From NCBI GenBank assembly GCA_045655865.1, contig JAZOQB010000040.1, forward strand, positions 1 through 46,011: DNA of 46,011 nt, read 5' to 3'. The position numbers and the translations under genes were made by a program. Each line of letters opens with the position of its first letter. Position 1 is the stretch's first letter. Under the pieces are notes generated by a model. It was not told the DNA's origin. It did not search any database and saw only the letters and a list, made by a program, of their open reading frames with translations. Below, in pieces: positions 33,278 to 41,992 of this stretch. The stretch is from RGIG5579 sp045655865. GTDB lineage: Bacteria; Bacillota; Clostridia; Oscillospirales; SIG627.

Positions 33278-33623
33278 TTTCCTCTTCCTTTTCTTTCCAT
33301 TCTTTCAGAACCTGGGCAATGTGAGCGCCGTGCTCTGCAGAACGGTCATGGATAAACCGTAATTCCGGGGTCTGGCGCAGATTGAGCCGGGCAGCCAGAG
33401 AAGACCGGAGAAATCCGGCGGCACACTCCAGTCCCGCCTGCACTTCTTTCGGATCGCCGGTAATGGTCCCAAAATAGATCTTGGCAAATTTCAGATCCGG
33501 TGTCACCCTGGCGGCGTTCACCGTCACAAAGGCACCTTTCACACGGGGATCTTTGACGTTGCGAATGATCTCACCCAGCTCCCGGGCAACGGAATCGTTA
33601 ACTCTTTCCTGTCGGTAGTTCAT
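33270..33623 (-). CDS. rbfA: Ribosome-binding factor A
   Basis: A 117-residue 30S maturation factor with a KH-like fold. Family features are the N-terminal Arg-x-x-Arg-Val-Asn/Asp segment, Val-Lys-Asp-Pro-Arg-Val, Val-Thr-Pro-Asp-Leu-Lys-Phe-Ala-Lys-Ile-Tyr and Leu-Arg-Gln-Thr-Pro-Glu-Leu-Arg-Phe-Ile-His-Asp. Located directly after infB, as usual. Confidence 0.95.
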   Translation of the reverse strand: MNYRQERVNDSVARELGEIIRNVKDPRVKGAFVTVNAARVTPDLKFAKIYFGTITGDPKEVQAGLECAAGFLRSSLAARLNLRQTPELRFIHDRSAEHGAHIAQVLKEWKEKEEENE

Positions 33624-33642
33624 ACTTTCCTTTCAAAAAGGT

Positions 33643-36165
33643 TCAGTCGGTGACCTCTTCCATCACGTAAGCTTCTAAAACGTCACCGATGTGAATGTCG
33701 TTGAATTTTTCCAGACCGATGCCACATTCATATCCCTGGGCAACTTCTCTGGCATCGTCTTTAAAGCGTTTGAGCGAAGAGATCTTGTCCTCGAAGATCA
33801 CCACGCTGTCACGAAGCACGCGGATCATGGCACTGCGGGTCACCTTGCCGGAAAGCACGTAAGATCCTGCGATCACGCCTACCCCCGGCACCCGAATGGT
33901 CTGACGCACCTCGGCCTGACCCAAAACGTTTTCCCGGAAAGTGGGCGCCAGCATACCCTTCATGGCCTTTTCGATCTCTTCCAGGCATTCGTAAATGATC
34001 CTGTAAGTACGGATATCCACCTGATTCTCTTCCGCGCTTTCCAGAGCACCTCGATCCGGGCGCACGTTAAAGCCTACGATGATCGCACTGGAAGCGGAAG
34101 CCAGCATCACGTCGTTCTCGGTAATGCCACCCACCGCATTGTGGATGACCTTCACCTTCACCTCGTCGCAAGACAGTTTTTCCAAGGAAGCCTTCACCGC
34201 CTCCGCACTGCCCTGCACGTCCGCTTTCACAATAATGTTCAGGCTCTTGACCCCTTCTTTCATCTGGTTGAAGAAGTCTTCCAGGCTCACTTTGGCATTG
34301 GATCGGAACTCGTCCTCTTTCTGCTGATTCTTTCTCTGATCGGCAAGCGCTCTTGCCATTTTTTCGTCTTTGACGGCATTGAAGATATCGCCTGCGCCGG
34401 GCACTTGGTCAAGACCCAAGATCTCTACCGGCACGCTGGGTCCGGCCGCTTTCAGCTGTCTTCCCTTATCGTCGGTCATAGCGCGAACTCTTCCTACTGC
34501 GCCGCCGGCAATGATAACGTCCCCAACGTGAAGGGTACCGTTCTGCACCAAAACGGTGGCAACAGGACCTCTTCCCTTATCCAGTTTGGCTTCCACCACG
34601 GCACCCTTGGCTTCCCGATTGGGATTGGCCTTCAGATCTGCCATCTCAGCTACCAAAAGGATGTTCTCCAACAAATCGGGAATTCCTTGTCCTGTAAGGG
34701 CAGAAACGGGAACGCAGATCACGTCTCCTCCCCACTCTTCGGGAACCAGATCGTATTTGGTCAATTCTTGCTTAATGGATTCCGGATTGGCTCCGGGCTT
34801 ATCCATTTTGTTGATGGCCACGATAATGGAAACGCCCGCAGCTTTGGCGTGATTGATGGCCTCAACCGTCTGAGGCATGATGCCGTCGTCTGCCGCAACC
34901 ACCAAAACGGCGATATCCGTCAGTTGCGCGCCTCTGGCACGCATCGCGGTAAAAGCGGCGTGACCGGGCGTATCCAAGAAGGTGATGGGCTGGCCGTCCA
35001 GCTCGATTCGGTAAGCACCGATGTGCTGGGTAATACCGCCGGCCTCACCGGCGGTGACATTGGCGTGACGGATGGCGTCCAGAATAGAGGTCTTGCCGTG
35101 GTCCACGTGTCCCATGACCACCACCACCGGGCTTCTGGATTCCAGAGCTTCTTCCGCATCCTGGCTCTCATCGATGAGTTTCTCTTCGATGGTAACCACC
35201 TTCAAAGGCTGGGCTTCACTGCCAAACTCGTCGGCTACCAGGGCCGCAGTATCAAAATCGATGCTCTGGTTGGCCGTGGCGATCGCCCCCATCATCATGA
35301 GTTTTTTCATGACCTCTCCCGTGGTCACACGCAATTCCTTTGCAAGATCCGATACCACAACGCTCTCCGGCAAAAAGATCTTCTCAGGAATGGTAGCGCG
35401 AACCACGTTGTCTGCGCCGCGTTTTTTCTTTTCTCCGCGACGAGGACGGCGGGGTGCGGGACGGCGTCGAGCCGTCTCGCTTCCAAATTCATAATTTTTC
35501 TCATCGTACTTGCTCAGATCGATATCCACGATCTTCGTGTCAATGATACGGGTCTCTTTTTTCTTAGCAACAAATTCCGTTTTGGGACCGCTAAATGTGG
35601 GGAGGGTGGGCGCGGAGGGGGTGCGCTTGTCTCCTTTTTCTTCCCGTTTCTTTTCCGGCGTCACTTTCTGGCCGGGTCGGGCAGCGGCAAAACGGTCGTT
35701 CTTTTGCTGCTTTTTGCGCGCTTCTTCAGCGGCGGCATTCTCCGCAGCTTTTTTTGCCGCGGCCTTTTCTGCGGCAGCTTTCTCCGCGGCGGCCTTTTCC
35801 GCAGCAGCTTTCTCTGCGGCGGCCTTTTCTGCAGCGGCCTTTTCTGCGGCAGCCTTTTCTGCGGCAGCTTTCTCCGCAGCGGCCTTTTCTGCAGCAGCTT
35901 TTTCTGCGGCAGCTTTCTCCGCAGCTTCTTTTTCTGCAATTTCCCGGGCAGTGGGCACCACAGTATATTTTCCGTCAATGTAGTCGTTAATATTCTTGAT
36001 GGTATATTGATCCATCAGCGTTTGCAGGACAAAGCTGACCTCGTCAAATTCCAAGGTTCCGCCGGTGATTTTCGTCATACCAAGCTTTGAGAAAATTGCC
36101 ACCAGGTCTTTGCTTTTTACGTCCAGATCCTTTGCAAGCTGACTGATTTTTATTGTTTCTGCCAT
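33643..36165 (-). CDS. infB: Translation initiation factor IF-2
   Basis: An 840-residue GTPase that brings initiator tRNA to the 30S subunit. An N-terminal IF2_N domain (about 1-55), an Ala/Glu/Lys repeat linker (about 75-155) and a basic arginine-rich stretch (about 240-265) precede a second IF2_N-like domain. The GTPase follows with Gly-His-Val-Asp-His-Gly-Lys-Thr near 355, Asp-Thr-Pro-Gly-His-Ala and Asn-Lys-Met-Asp. The C-terminal domains II-IV reach Gly-x-Glu-Cys-Gly-Ile-Gly-Leu. The start is supported by GGAGG 6 nt upstream of the ATG. Confidence 0.97.
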   Translation of the reverse strand: MAETIKISQLAKDLDVKSKDLVAIFSKLGMTKITGGTLEFDEVSFVLQTLMDQYTIKNINDYIDGKYTVVPTAREIAEKEAAEKAAAEKAAAEKAAAEKAAAEKAAAEKAAAEKAAAEKAAAEKAAAEKAAAEKAAAKKAAENAAAEEARKKQQKNDRFAAARPGQKVTPEKKREEKGDKRTPSAPTLPTFSGPKTEFVAKKKETRIIDTKIVDIDLSKYDEKNYEFGSETARRRPAPRRPRRGEKKKRGADNVVRATIPEKIFLPESVVVSDLAKELRVTTGEVMKKLMMMGAIATANQSIDFDTAALVADEFGSEAQPLKVVTIEEKLIDESQDAEEALESRSPVVVVMGHVDHGKTSILDAIRHANVTAGEAGGITQHIGAYRIELDGQPITFLDTPGHAAFTAMRARGAQLTDIAVLVVAADDGIMPQTVEAINHAKAAGVSIIVAINKMDKPGANPESIKQELTKYDLVPEEWGGDVICVPVSALTGQGIPDLLENILLVAEMADLKANPNREAKGAVVEAKLDKGRGPVATVLVQNGTLHVGDVIIAGGAVGRVRAMTDDKGRQLKAAGPSVPVEILGLDQVPGAGDIFNAVKDEKMARALADQRKNQQKEDEFRSNAKVSLEDFFNQMKEGVKSLNIIVKADVQGSAEAVKASLEKLSCDEVKVKVIHNAVGGITENDVMLASASSAIIVGFNVRPDRGALESAEENQVDIRTYRIIYECLEEIEKAMKGMLAPTFRENVLGQAEVRQTIRVPGVGVIAGSYVLSGKVTRSAMIRVLRDSVVIFEDKISSLKRFKDDAREVAQGYECGIGLEKFNDIHIGDVLEAYVMEEVTD
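35738..35936 (-). repeat. In-frame 15-bp minisatellite in infB
   Basis: About a dozen tandem 15-bp units, each encoding Lys-Ala-Ala-Ala-Glu, with synonymous GCA/GCG/GCC variation among copies. It forms the linker between the IF2_N domain and the rest of IF-2 and should be a long charged helix. The unit could vary in copy number. Confidence 0.85.
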
Positions 36166-36184
36166 AAATTCCCTCCAAACGGCT

Positions 36185-36487
36185 TCAGATCGAAGCCAAA
36201 ACTAAACTGAAAAACTCTGCTGTAACCGCCACACAAGCGACTCCCATCGGTTTTCCCACACACGCACCCATCTCTTCCCGGTTAAGACTTACCCGTTTGA
36301 CCGGCACGTTTTTTTGTCCCGCCAAGGGTGCGACCTTCTTTTCTGCGTTCTCAGCGGCATCTTGCGCCAACAGAACCAGCGCCGCTTTTCCTTTTTTCAA
36401 CGCTTCCCGAACCGGGTCGGTCCCTGCCGCAAGCTTCCCCGCGCGGCGGGCAAGCCCCAGAGCGCCCTGTAGCTTATTTCTTGTCAT
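36185..36487 (-). CDS. ylxQ: L7Ae-family ribosomal protein YlxQ
   Basis: A 100-residue RNA-binding protein of the L7Ae/L30e/S12e family with Ala-Arg-Arg-Ala-Gly-Lys, Leu-Val-Leu-Leu-Ala-Gln-Asp-Ala and Gly-Lys-Pro-Met-Gly-Val-Ala. The preferred ATG overlaps the ylxR stop in an ATGA arrangement; a longer in-frame start lies ten codons upstream inside ylxR. Conserved position between ylxR and infB. Confidence 0.88.
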   Translation of the reverse strand: MTRNKLQGALGLARRAGKLAAGTDPVREALKKGKAALVLLAQDAAENAEKKVAPLAGQKNVPVKRVSLNREEMGACVGKPMGVACVAVTAEFFSLVLASI

Positions 36488-36747
36488 CCTTCCAGCATTG
36501 CCTCCAGGCTCTGCCAAATTTCATCAGGAATGGACACCTCCAGGCTTCTCTCCAGCCTTTTGGCCTTTCTGGCCTTTTGCAAGCAGGCCAATTTGGGGCA
36601 AAGGTAAACCCCACGCCCATTCATTTTCCCGGTATCGTCAAGGCGGATCTCTCCCTTGGGCGTGCGCACCACCCGGACAAATTCCCTTTTACTTTTTTGC
36701 TCGTTGCAACCGGCGCAGCGGCGCAGGGGCACTTTTTTTGCTTCCAT
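36484..36747 (-). CDS. ylxR: YlxR (DUF448) RNA-binding protein
   Basis: An 87-residue protein of the YlxR/RnpM family, which binds RNA and has been linked to RNase P modulation. Seen here: Pro-Leu-Arg-Arg-Cys-Ala-Gly-Cys near the start, Phe-Val-Arg-Val-Val-Arg, Gly-Arg-Gly-Val-Tyr-Leu-Cys. Located between nusA (2-bp gap) and ylxQ (overlap), the conserved order. Confidence 0.92.
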   Translation of the reverse strand: MEAKKVPLRRCAGCNEQKSKREFVRVVRTPKGEIRLDDTGKMNGRGVYLCPKLACLQKARKAKRLERSLEVSIPDEIWQSLEAMLEG

Positions 36748-36749
36748 GT

Positions 36750-37775
36750 TTACTCTGCCTTGATATCGATCTTAAAGCCGGTGATCTTAGCGGCCAAACG
36801 CACGTTTTGTCCCTCTTTGCCAATGGCAAGAGAAAGCTGATCCGCGGCAACGGTAACCTGGCAGTTCTTTTCGTCGATCACATCCACGTTTAAAACCGTC
36901 GCAGGAGAAAGGCTGGCGGCAATAAATTCAGCCGGATCCTGGCTATACTGAATCAAGTCGATCTTTTCTCCGGGCATTTCCTTTAAAATATTGGCCTTGC
37001 GCATCCCCTTCAGACCGATGCAGCTACCGATGGGATCTACGTTCTCATCTCTGGAATACACGGCAACCTTGGTTCGGCTGCCGGCTTCTCTTGCAATGGC
37101 GTGAATGATCACGGTTCCGTCCTGAATTTCCGGCACTTCGGTTTCAAACAGGCGCTTAACAAAATTGGGATGGGTGCGGGAAAGGACGATAATGGGATTA
37201 CGGGATTCCTTTTTCACCTCGCACACGTACACTTTCACGTGGTCGCCCACCTTAAAGCGATCGCCGGGGAGCTGTTCGGACTTGGTAAGGACGGCTTGGG
37301 TGTTTTCAAACTCCAAGATCACGTTCCCCGTCATCCGCTCAATGATCACAACCGTTCCGGTAATGATCCCCTCGGTCTTTTTCTCATACTCCTCGATGAG
37401 TCTTCCGCGCTCGGCCTCCCGGATGCCCTGCACGATCACCTGCTTGGCGTTCTGAGCAGGAATGCGGCCGAAATTCTTCGGTTTGAATTCATATTCCTGA
37501 ATGTCCCCGATCTTGGCCCGCTTGGATTTTTTCCGAGCAGTTTCCAGATCCAATTCACACCGGGGATCCTGCACTTCTTCCACCACCGTCATCTGGCGAT
37601 ACATTTTTACCGTGCGCTTTTCGGGATCAATGGCAACCCGCACGTTGGCCTCGTTGTTGTTCTCCTTGCGGTAACCGGTAAGAAGCGCCGCCTCCACCCG
37701 CTCCAGCATAAACTCCTTGGGAATTCCTTTTTCTCTCTCCAGAGCCTCCAGGGCGTCAAAAAAATCGTGATTCAT
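36750..37775 (-). CDS. nusA: Transcription termination/antitermination factor NusA
   Basis: A 341-residue RNA-polymerase-binding factor. Order: N-terminal polymerase-binding domain (about 1-125), S1 domain (about 130-200), then KH1 and KH2 (about 200-341) with Gly-Ser-Cys-Ile-Gly-Leu-Lys-Gly and Ala-Ile-Gly-Lys-Glu-Gly-Gln-Asn-Val-Arg-Leu-Ala. No C-terminal acidic repeats, as usual in Firmicutes. The ATG at 37775 has AAAGGA upstream; a TTG eight codons earlier is less likely. Confidence 0.95.
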   Translation of the reverse strand: MNHDFFDALEALEREKGIPKEFMLERVEAALLTGYRKENNNEANVRVAIDPEKRTVKMYRQMTVVEEVQDPRCELDLETARKKSKRAKIGDIQEYEFKPKNFGRIPAQNAKQVIVQGIREAERGRLIEEYEKKTEGIITGTVVIIERMTGNVILEFENTQAVLTKSEQLPGDRFKVGDHVKVYVCEVKKESRNPIIVLSRTHPNFVKRLFETEVPEIQDGTVIIHAIAREAGSRTKVAVYSRDENVDPIGSCIGLKGMRKANILKEMPGEKIDLIQYSQDPAEFIAASLSPATVLNVDVIDEKNCQVTVAADQLSLAIGKEGQNVRLAAKITGFKIDIKAE

Positions 37776-37795
37776 TTTCTGTTTCCTTTCCTGTT

Positions 37796-38293
37796 TCAAA
37801 AACCTTCAAGCTCTTTTGCCCGTGTTATAACTTTGGCGATCTCGCTCTTTTCCAGGTCGATCTTCTCTTCATTGGGAAGTGTCAGAGTGATGTTTCCTCC
37901 CTCGTAGGAGGAAAGGATCCCGGTAAGAGCTTTGGTCCCGTATTTTGCGGCATACAGCCGGACGGAGACTTCCTGACCCAAAAAAAATTGAAAATGCTCG
38001 GGCCGGGTCAATTCCCGCTCCAGACCCGGAGAGGAAACTTCCAAATAATAGCTTTCCTCGATGGGGTCCCGCTCATCCAAAAGGGGGCTGACAAGGCGAG
38101 AGATCTTCTCGCAGTCCTCCAGGTCGATGGCCTTTTCCCCTTGGCGATTTTCAATGGTAACCAAAAGGTTGAAATCCGCACCTTCTTTGTAAAAATCCAC
38201 GTCCCAAAGCAGGTACCCAGCCTGTTCAACCGGCTCCCGCAAAATCTCTTCTACCAGGGATGCGATCTTGCCTCGGCCTTTTTTTTCCGTCAC
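37796..38293 (-). CDS. rimP: Ribosome maturation factor RimP
   Basis: A 165-residue 30S assembly factor; visible motifs are Asp-Leu-Glu-Asp-Cys-Glu, Tyr-Tyr-Leu-Glu-Val-Ser-Ser-Pro-Gly and Arg-Pro-Glu-His-Phe. The start is taken as GTG at 38293 with GAGGTGA 4 nt upstream. First gene of the operon that runs through nusA and infB to truB. Confidence 0.92.
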   Translation of the reverse strand: MTEKKGRGKIASLVEEILREPVEQAGYLLWDVDFYKEGADFNLLVTIENRQGEKAIDLEDCEKISRLVSPLLDERDPIEESYYLEVSSPGLERELTRPEHFQFFLGQEVSVRLYAAKYGTKALTGILSSYEGGNITLTLPNEEKIDLEKSEIAKVITRAKELEGF

Positions 38294-38330
38294 AGTCTCA
38301 CCTCGCAAAAAACACTTCTTACAACAAAGT

Positions 38331-38356
38331 GAGTAGAGCGGAAATCCACTCTACTC
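38331..38356 (-). other. Hairpin in the leader of the rimP-nusA-infB operon
   Basis: Eight perfect base pairs, GAGTAGAG with CTCTACTC, extended inward by three more after a mismatch. It begins about 20 nt after the predicted transcription start. No T-run follows, so it is not a simple terminator. It could stabilise the transcript or bind a regulator. Confidence 0.5.
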
Positions 38357-38382
38357 CCATACAACCATATTGCTACTTTGGT

Positions 38383-38411
38383 ATTTTATCACAACGAATG
38401 AAAAAAATCAA
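38383..38411 (-). promoter_or_regulatory. Promoter of the rimP-nusA-infB operon
   Basis: Minus-strand TTGATT (38411-38406), 17-nt spacer and TAAAAT (38388-38383), about 90 bp upstream of rimP. Confidence 0.72.
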
Positions 38412-38491
38412 TAGTTTTTCCGTTTTTTTCATGATTTTCAAAAAAGGAGCACACAGCGGATCTTTTTTCCGTTTTTTTCATCTAATACATA

Positions 38492-38520
38492 TTGTATGTC
38501 CGGGTAATCTATGATAAAAT
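38492..38520 (+). promoter_or_regulatory. Promoter of the small lipoprotein gene
   Basis: TTGTAT (38492-38497), 17-nt spacer and TAAAAT (38515-38520), followed by AGGAGG and an ATG at 38543. Confidence 0.75.
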
Positions 38521-38542
38521 GGAAAAAAACAGGAGGAAAACC

Positions 38543-39100
38543 ATGAACTCAATAAAGAAAAGATTTTTGGCCGTCCTTTTGGCCACTCTCTTTTGTCTCC
38601 TGGGATCCGCCTGCAGTGGCAATCAAGAGAACACAACCAAACAAGAGACCGGAGAAGAGATCCCTACCACTACCGGGGAAGAGGCGCCCACCTGGGATCC
38701 GGAAGAGTGGACAAAGCTAATGGGAAAAACCGAATCCTGGGCCGGCTGGGCCAAGGAAGGGGACGTGCTTCCGGGAAAGGTCAAGACCGTTTCCATTCAA
38801 AAGCCGGAAGATTTAGCTCCCTATCGCTCTCGATTGGAAGGATTTACAGACCAGGACGCCAACCGGATCTTGGCGGACAAAGACGGCGCTTGTGTTCTGG
38901 TGGAAATTGCCGCTTCCGATCCCCACACTTATTATGGCACCATTTCTATCACCCGGAACAACAATTTCATTGATATCGTCATTAACCAGGAAACCCGGGA
39001 AGAAGAAACACTGTCCCACAGCTTTTACCTTTACTATTTTCCTTCCAATGTTTACCAGGGAGAGCACATCAACGTCTCTTTTGTGGGAGACATAGGCTGA
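38543..39100 (+). CDS. Small lipoprotein of unknown function
   Basis: A 185-residue exported protein with a signal peptide and a lipobox-like Gly-Ser-Ala-Cys, the Cys near residue 24. A Thr/Glu-rich spacer (about 25-50) leads to a single globular domain. The strong AGGAGG fixes the ATG at 38543; the signal peptide begins there and not at earlier in-frame starts. Monocistronic with its own promoter and terminator. No family recognised. Confidence 0.8.
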   Translation: MNSIKKRFLAVLLATLFCLLGSACSGNQENTTKQETGEEIPTTTGEEAPTWDPEEWTKLMGKTESWAGWAKEGDVLPGKVKTVSIQKPEDLAPYRSRLEGFTDQDANRILADKDGACVLVEIAASDPHTYYGTISITRNNNFIDIVINQETREEETLSHSFYLYYFPSNVYQGEHINVSFVGDIG

Positions 39101-39109
39101 TCTGTTTTC

Positions 39110-39144
39110 AAAAAGGCGGTTTTCTTTTCGAAAACCGCCTTTTT
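39110..39144. terminator. Bidirectional terminator
   Basis: A perfect 15-bp stem (AAAAAGGCGGTTTTC with its complement) and a 5-nt loop lie between the converging lipoprotein and pncC genes. The A/T runs serve both strands. Confidence 0.9.
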
Positions 39145-39151
39145 CTATCTT

Positions 39152-39667
39152 TCATTCTTCCGGATCCGAGAGCCACTCCAGAAGCGTGTGATAAACGTAT
39201 TCCACACTCTTTTTGCGAACCGAGTTTCTTCCGATGTCCCCAAAATACACGGTCTCTGCCCGATCCATGCCCGGTGCAAAAAAGCCGAAGCATACCATGC
39301 CAACAGGCTTACCGGGTTGCCCCCCGGACGGGCCGGCAATGCCGGAGATCCCTACCCCGACCTGCGCCCCACATCTTGCCGCGGCGCCCTTTGCCATTTC
39401 CAGCGCCACCTCTTGGCTGACAGCACCAAAGCGCTCCAGCGTGAGAGGAGAGACCCCTGCAAATTGGATCTTCGCCTCATTGGCGTAGGTAACAAAGGAA
39501 GCATCCAATACCTTGGAAGCCGAAGGCACGTCCACCAAAGAGGCGGCCGCAAGACCGCCGGTGCAGGACTCTGCAAAACAGATGCGCCATCCTTTTTTGG
39601 AAAGAAGGTCCACCAGTCTTTCCGGATCAAAGTCCCTCTCAGAAAAAGAAACGGGAGATGCGTTCAT
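39152..39667 (-). CDS. pncC: CinA C-terminal-type nicotinamide-nucleotide amidohydrolase
   Basis: A 171-residue stand-alone CinA_C (PncC) protein; the family deamidates nicotinamide mononucleotide in NAD recycling. Visible motifs are Ala-Glu-Ser-Cys-Thr-Gly-Gly, Gly-Ala-Val-Ser-Gln-Glu-Val-Ala and Gly-Ile-Ser-Gly-Ile-Ala-Gly-Pro-Ser-Gly-Gly. The N-terminal CinA domain is absent. The ATG at 39667 has AAAGGA upstream. Confidence 0.92.
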   Translation of the reverse strand: MNASPVSFSERDFDPERLVDLLSKKGWRICFAESCTGGLAAASLVDVPSASKVLDASFVTYANEAKIQFAGVSPLTLERFGAVSQEVALEMAKGAAARCGAQVGVGISGIAGPSGGQPGKPVGMVCFGFFAPGMDRAETVYFGDIGRNSVRKKSVEYVYHTLLEWLSDPEE

Positions 39668-39703
39668 CGTCTTTATCCTTTCTTTAAAAAACAGCTCGCT
39701 CTC

Positions 39704-39731
39704 TTGACAAAGCAAAAATCGCCTTTAAAAT
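39704..39731 (+). promoter_or_regulatory. Promoter of the RmlD-like reductase gene
   Basis: A consensus TTGACA (39704-39709), 16-nt spacer and TAAAAT (39726-39731), with the ATG 33 bp further on. Confidence 0.78.
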
Positions 39732-39763
39732 AAAGGCAGAAACATACCAAGGGAGAAAACAAA

Positions 39764-40624
39764 ATGAATGTCGTTTTAACAGGCACACGGGGCTTTGTGG
39801 GCACCCGGGTTCTCGCAGAGCTGGAATGGGCAGGGCATCACGTCTTGCCTCTCCCCTCAGATCTTCTCCGCGGAGAAATTACCCCTGATCGCTTTGATCT
39901 TCTGTTGCGCCACCTGGACGCCTTCGGTCCGGACGCCATCATTCACACAGCCGGCATCGCCGATATGTCTCTTGCGGAAAAAGATCCTGACGCTTCCCAT
40001 CTTGCCAACGCTCTTTTGCCGGAGGTGATGGCCACTCTGGCCTCTCGCTTTGGATGCAAATGCCTATCCTGTAGCTCGGACCAGGTCTACAACGGTCAGC
40101 CCCACATCCGCCTTCACCGGGAAACAGAGCCTTGCCAACCCGCGAACGTTTACGGAAAACACAAGCTGGAGGGGGAAATGCGAGCACGAAACACCAATCC
40201 CGACACCGTTTCCCTTCGGCTCACCTGGATGTATGATCTTCCGGTTTACCGCCGTCACACCAATTTGGGCTTTCCTTTGATTCTCTGGAAAGCGGCAGCG
40301 GAAAACCGGGTCAAGGAATGTTCCGTCAATGACTTCCGGGGAATCACCTATGTTCGCACGGTGGCAAAGAACATGATAAAAGCGCTTTCTCTTCCCGGCG
40401 GCGTCTACAATTTCGGGAGCGAAAACCCTCTCAATCTCTATGAGACCGCACGTGCCTTTTTGTGTGCCATGGGGCTGGAAGAACGGGCAGATGCCATTGT
40501 TCGTCCCGTAGAAACGGAAGGGAGAAGCCTTGCCATGTCCACCGATCTTCTTCAAAGCTACGGCATCCGCTTTGAATCCACCGCAGAAGGCCCGGTGCAG
40601 ATGATGCAGGATTACGGAAAGTAA
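39764..40624 (+). CDS. RmlD-like extended SDR (sugar-nucleotide reductase)
   Basis: A 286-residue NAD(P)-dependent reductase of the dTDP-4-dehydrorhamnose reductase (RmlD) type. It has N-terminal Gly-Thr-Arg-Gly-Phe-Val-Gly, Ser-Ser-Asp-Gln-Val-Tyr near 104-109 and the catalytic Tyr130-x-x-x-Lys134. It stands alone with its own promoter; rmlA, B and C are not nearby, so the rhamnose assignment is not certain and other sugar substrates are possible. Confidence 0.85.
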   Translation: MNVVLTGTRGFVGTRVLAELEWAGHHVLPLPSDLLRGEITPDRFDLLLRHLDAFGPDAIIHTAGIADMSLAEKDPDASHLANALLPEVMATLASRFGCKCLSCSSDQVYNGQPHIRLHRETEPCQPANVYGKHKLEGEMRARNTNPDTVSLRLTWMYDLPVYRRHTNLGFPLILWKAAAENRVKECSVNDFRGITYVRTVAKNMIKALSLPGGVYNFGSENPLNLYETARAFLCAMGLEERADAIVRPVETEGRSLAMSTDLLQSYGIRFESTAEGPVQMMQDYGK

Positions 40625-40722
40625 CCCGGAACACAGCCCGTTACCGTCTTTATCATAACACAAAAAAGAAGAGACCGCAACCTCCCTTAGGCACGCAAAA
40701 GGCCATCTCTGCCTTTGAAAAC

Positions 40723-40762
40723 AAAAAGCCTCCCCTATCTTTTTCACAGGGGAGGCTTCTTT
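40723..40762. terminator. Bidirectional terminator
   Basis: The stem AAGCCTCCCCT with AGGGGAGGCTT has a loop of about 10 nt and A and T runs. It separates the converging reductase and PHP-protein genes. Confidence 0.85.
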
Positions 40763-40805
40763 ACGCTAAAATCTGATTCTCTGTTTTTGTTCCAAAGCTT
40801 TGATC

Positions 40806-41975
40806 TTAAAGCAGGGGTTGTCCTTCGGTCTCGTGCCGGATCAGTCTCCAGGTAGAATCGATCAGATTGGCAAACATGGGATTTTCCATGGCACGAATGA
40901 TAAAGGATTGCCGCGGAGAGTTCACGTCCTCACCGGAAACCTGGATCAGCCCATTCTCGTCGCACAGACGCCGGATCCGGGAAAGCTGTTCCGGAGTATT
41001 TCGCGTGGGCATATAGGTCACCCCGCCCAGTCCGCAATCGCGAACACAAGCGATCACCTCGTCCAGGTAATCGTCTTCAAACTTCTGTGCCACTTTATCA
41101 CCGGTCACGGAAGCGGTTACGTCCCCAAGGTAAGCATAACAGCCCAGAGCGTCGATTCGACGGCAAAGCGCGGCGATTTCTCCGATGGCAGGGCACTCGT
41201 CTGTAGCATCCACATAAATGCGAGGGACAAACGCCCCCTTGAGGATCCCCAGAAGGTCGTACTCGTAGAAAGGATATTCTTCGTCCATCATCTGCGCTTC
41301 CTGCTTAGGAGCCAAAAAGAGCCCCATTTTCAAAAGCTCCTCCACCATGGCCCGACCCTTTCCGATTTTGGCCACCAGTTTCTGCGCCAGCGCATACATC
41401 AAATGGCGCTCCGTCACGCCGCCGCCATTGGATGCCTGGGAAATCGGTCTTATGTCCAGATCATAGTCCAGACCTGTGCCTGGCAGAATCCGGTTGATGT
41501 TGTCCGTCATGCGGCGGTTGCGCTCTTCCCTGGCCTTGCGGTAAGGACGGAAAAATTCATCCAGCTCATCGATCTTGTCGTGAGGAACGGACTGAATGGT
41601 CATATAGCTGACCCCGATCTGATCGGGATTGTTGGTGCGACGGTTTTCCAAAGGCGTACCGGCCATGGAAACGCGACATTCCATCCCCACCGTCACAGGA
41701 AGAGATGCCAGTTTTGCCGCCGCTAAAAATTCCTTGGCGCCGGCAATGGAATCGTGATCCACGATCCCCGCGGTGCAAAGCCCCTCCATTTTGGCAGCGT
41801 AAACCGCCGCTGTGGGAGAATAGGGCGAAAAGGAATAGATGGTATGAATGTGATTGTTGATATACTGGGGGACTGCCGGTGGAAACGAAGCTTTTTTCAG
41901 CTCTTCCCGCAAATTTTCCAGCCGCTCTTCAGGAGTAGGCGCGTTGAGTCGGTTGAGAACTTCGATCTCGATCAT
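40806..41975 (-). CDS. PHP-domain metal-dependent phosphoesterase
   Basis: A 389-residue protein with a PHP (polymerase and histidinol phosphatase) metal site: His42-x-His44, Asp73-His74-Asp75, Glu99 and a late Gly-Glu-Asp-Val-Asn. A large helical insert (about 120-220) separates the first and second halves. It is last in a run with a sorbitol-6-phosphate dehydrogenase-like and a sorbose-phosphate reductase-like gene (17-bp and 27-bp gaps). A sugar-phosphate phosphatase role is therefore possible but unproven. Confidence 0.82.
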   Translation of the reverse strand: MIEIEVLNRLNAPTPEERLENLREELKKASFPPAVPQYINNHIHTIYSFSPYSPTAAVYAAKMEGLCTAGIVDHDSIAGAKEFLAAAKLASLPVTVGMECRVSMAGTPLENRRTNNPDQIGVSYMTIQSVPHDKIDELDEFFRPYRKAREERNRRMTDNINRILPGTGLDYDLDIRPISQASNGGGVTERHLMYALAQKLVAKIGKGRAMVEELLKMGLFLAPKQEAQMMDEEYPFYEYDLLGILKGAFVPRIYVDATDECPAIGEIAALCRRIDALGCYAYLGDVTASVTGDKVAQKFEDDYLDEVIACVRDCGLGGVTYMPTRNTPEQLSRIRRLCDENGLIQVSGEDVNSPRQSFIIRAMENPMFANLIDSTWRLIRHETEGQPLL

Positions 41976-41992
41976 GAATTTTCTCCCTCAAA

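Noticed and set aside
35738..35936. Regular repeats resembling a CRISPR array
   Set aside because: Units are 15 bp, contiguous without spacers, in frame within infB and encode a typical IF-2 linker.
33691..36090. A 799-codon open frame on the plus strand
   Set aside because: It is antisense to infB across its whole length, rich in histidine as expected from complementing a GTPase gene with biased codons, and lacks a ribosome binding site or family resemblance.
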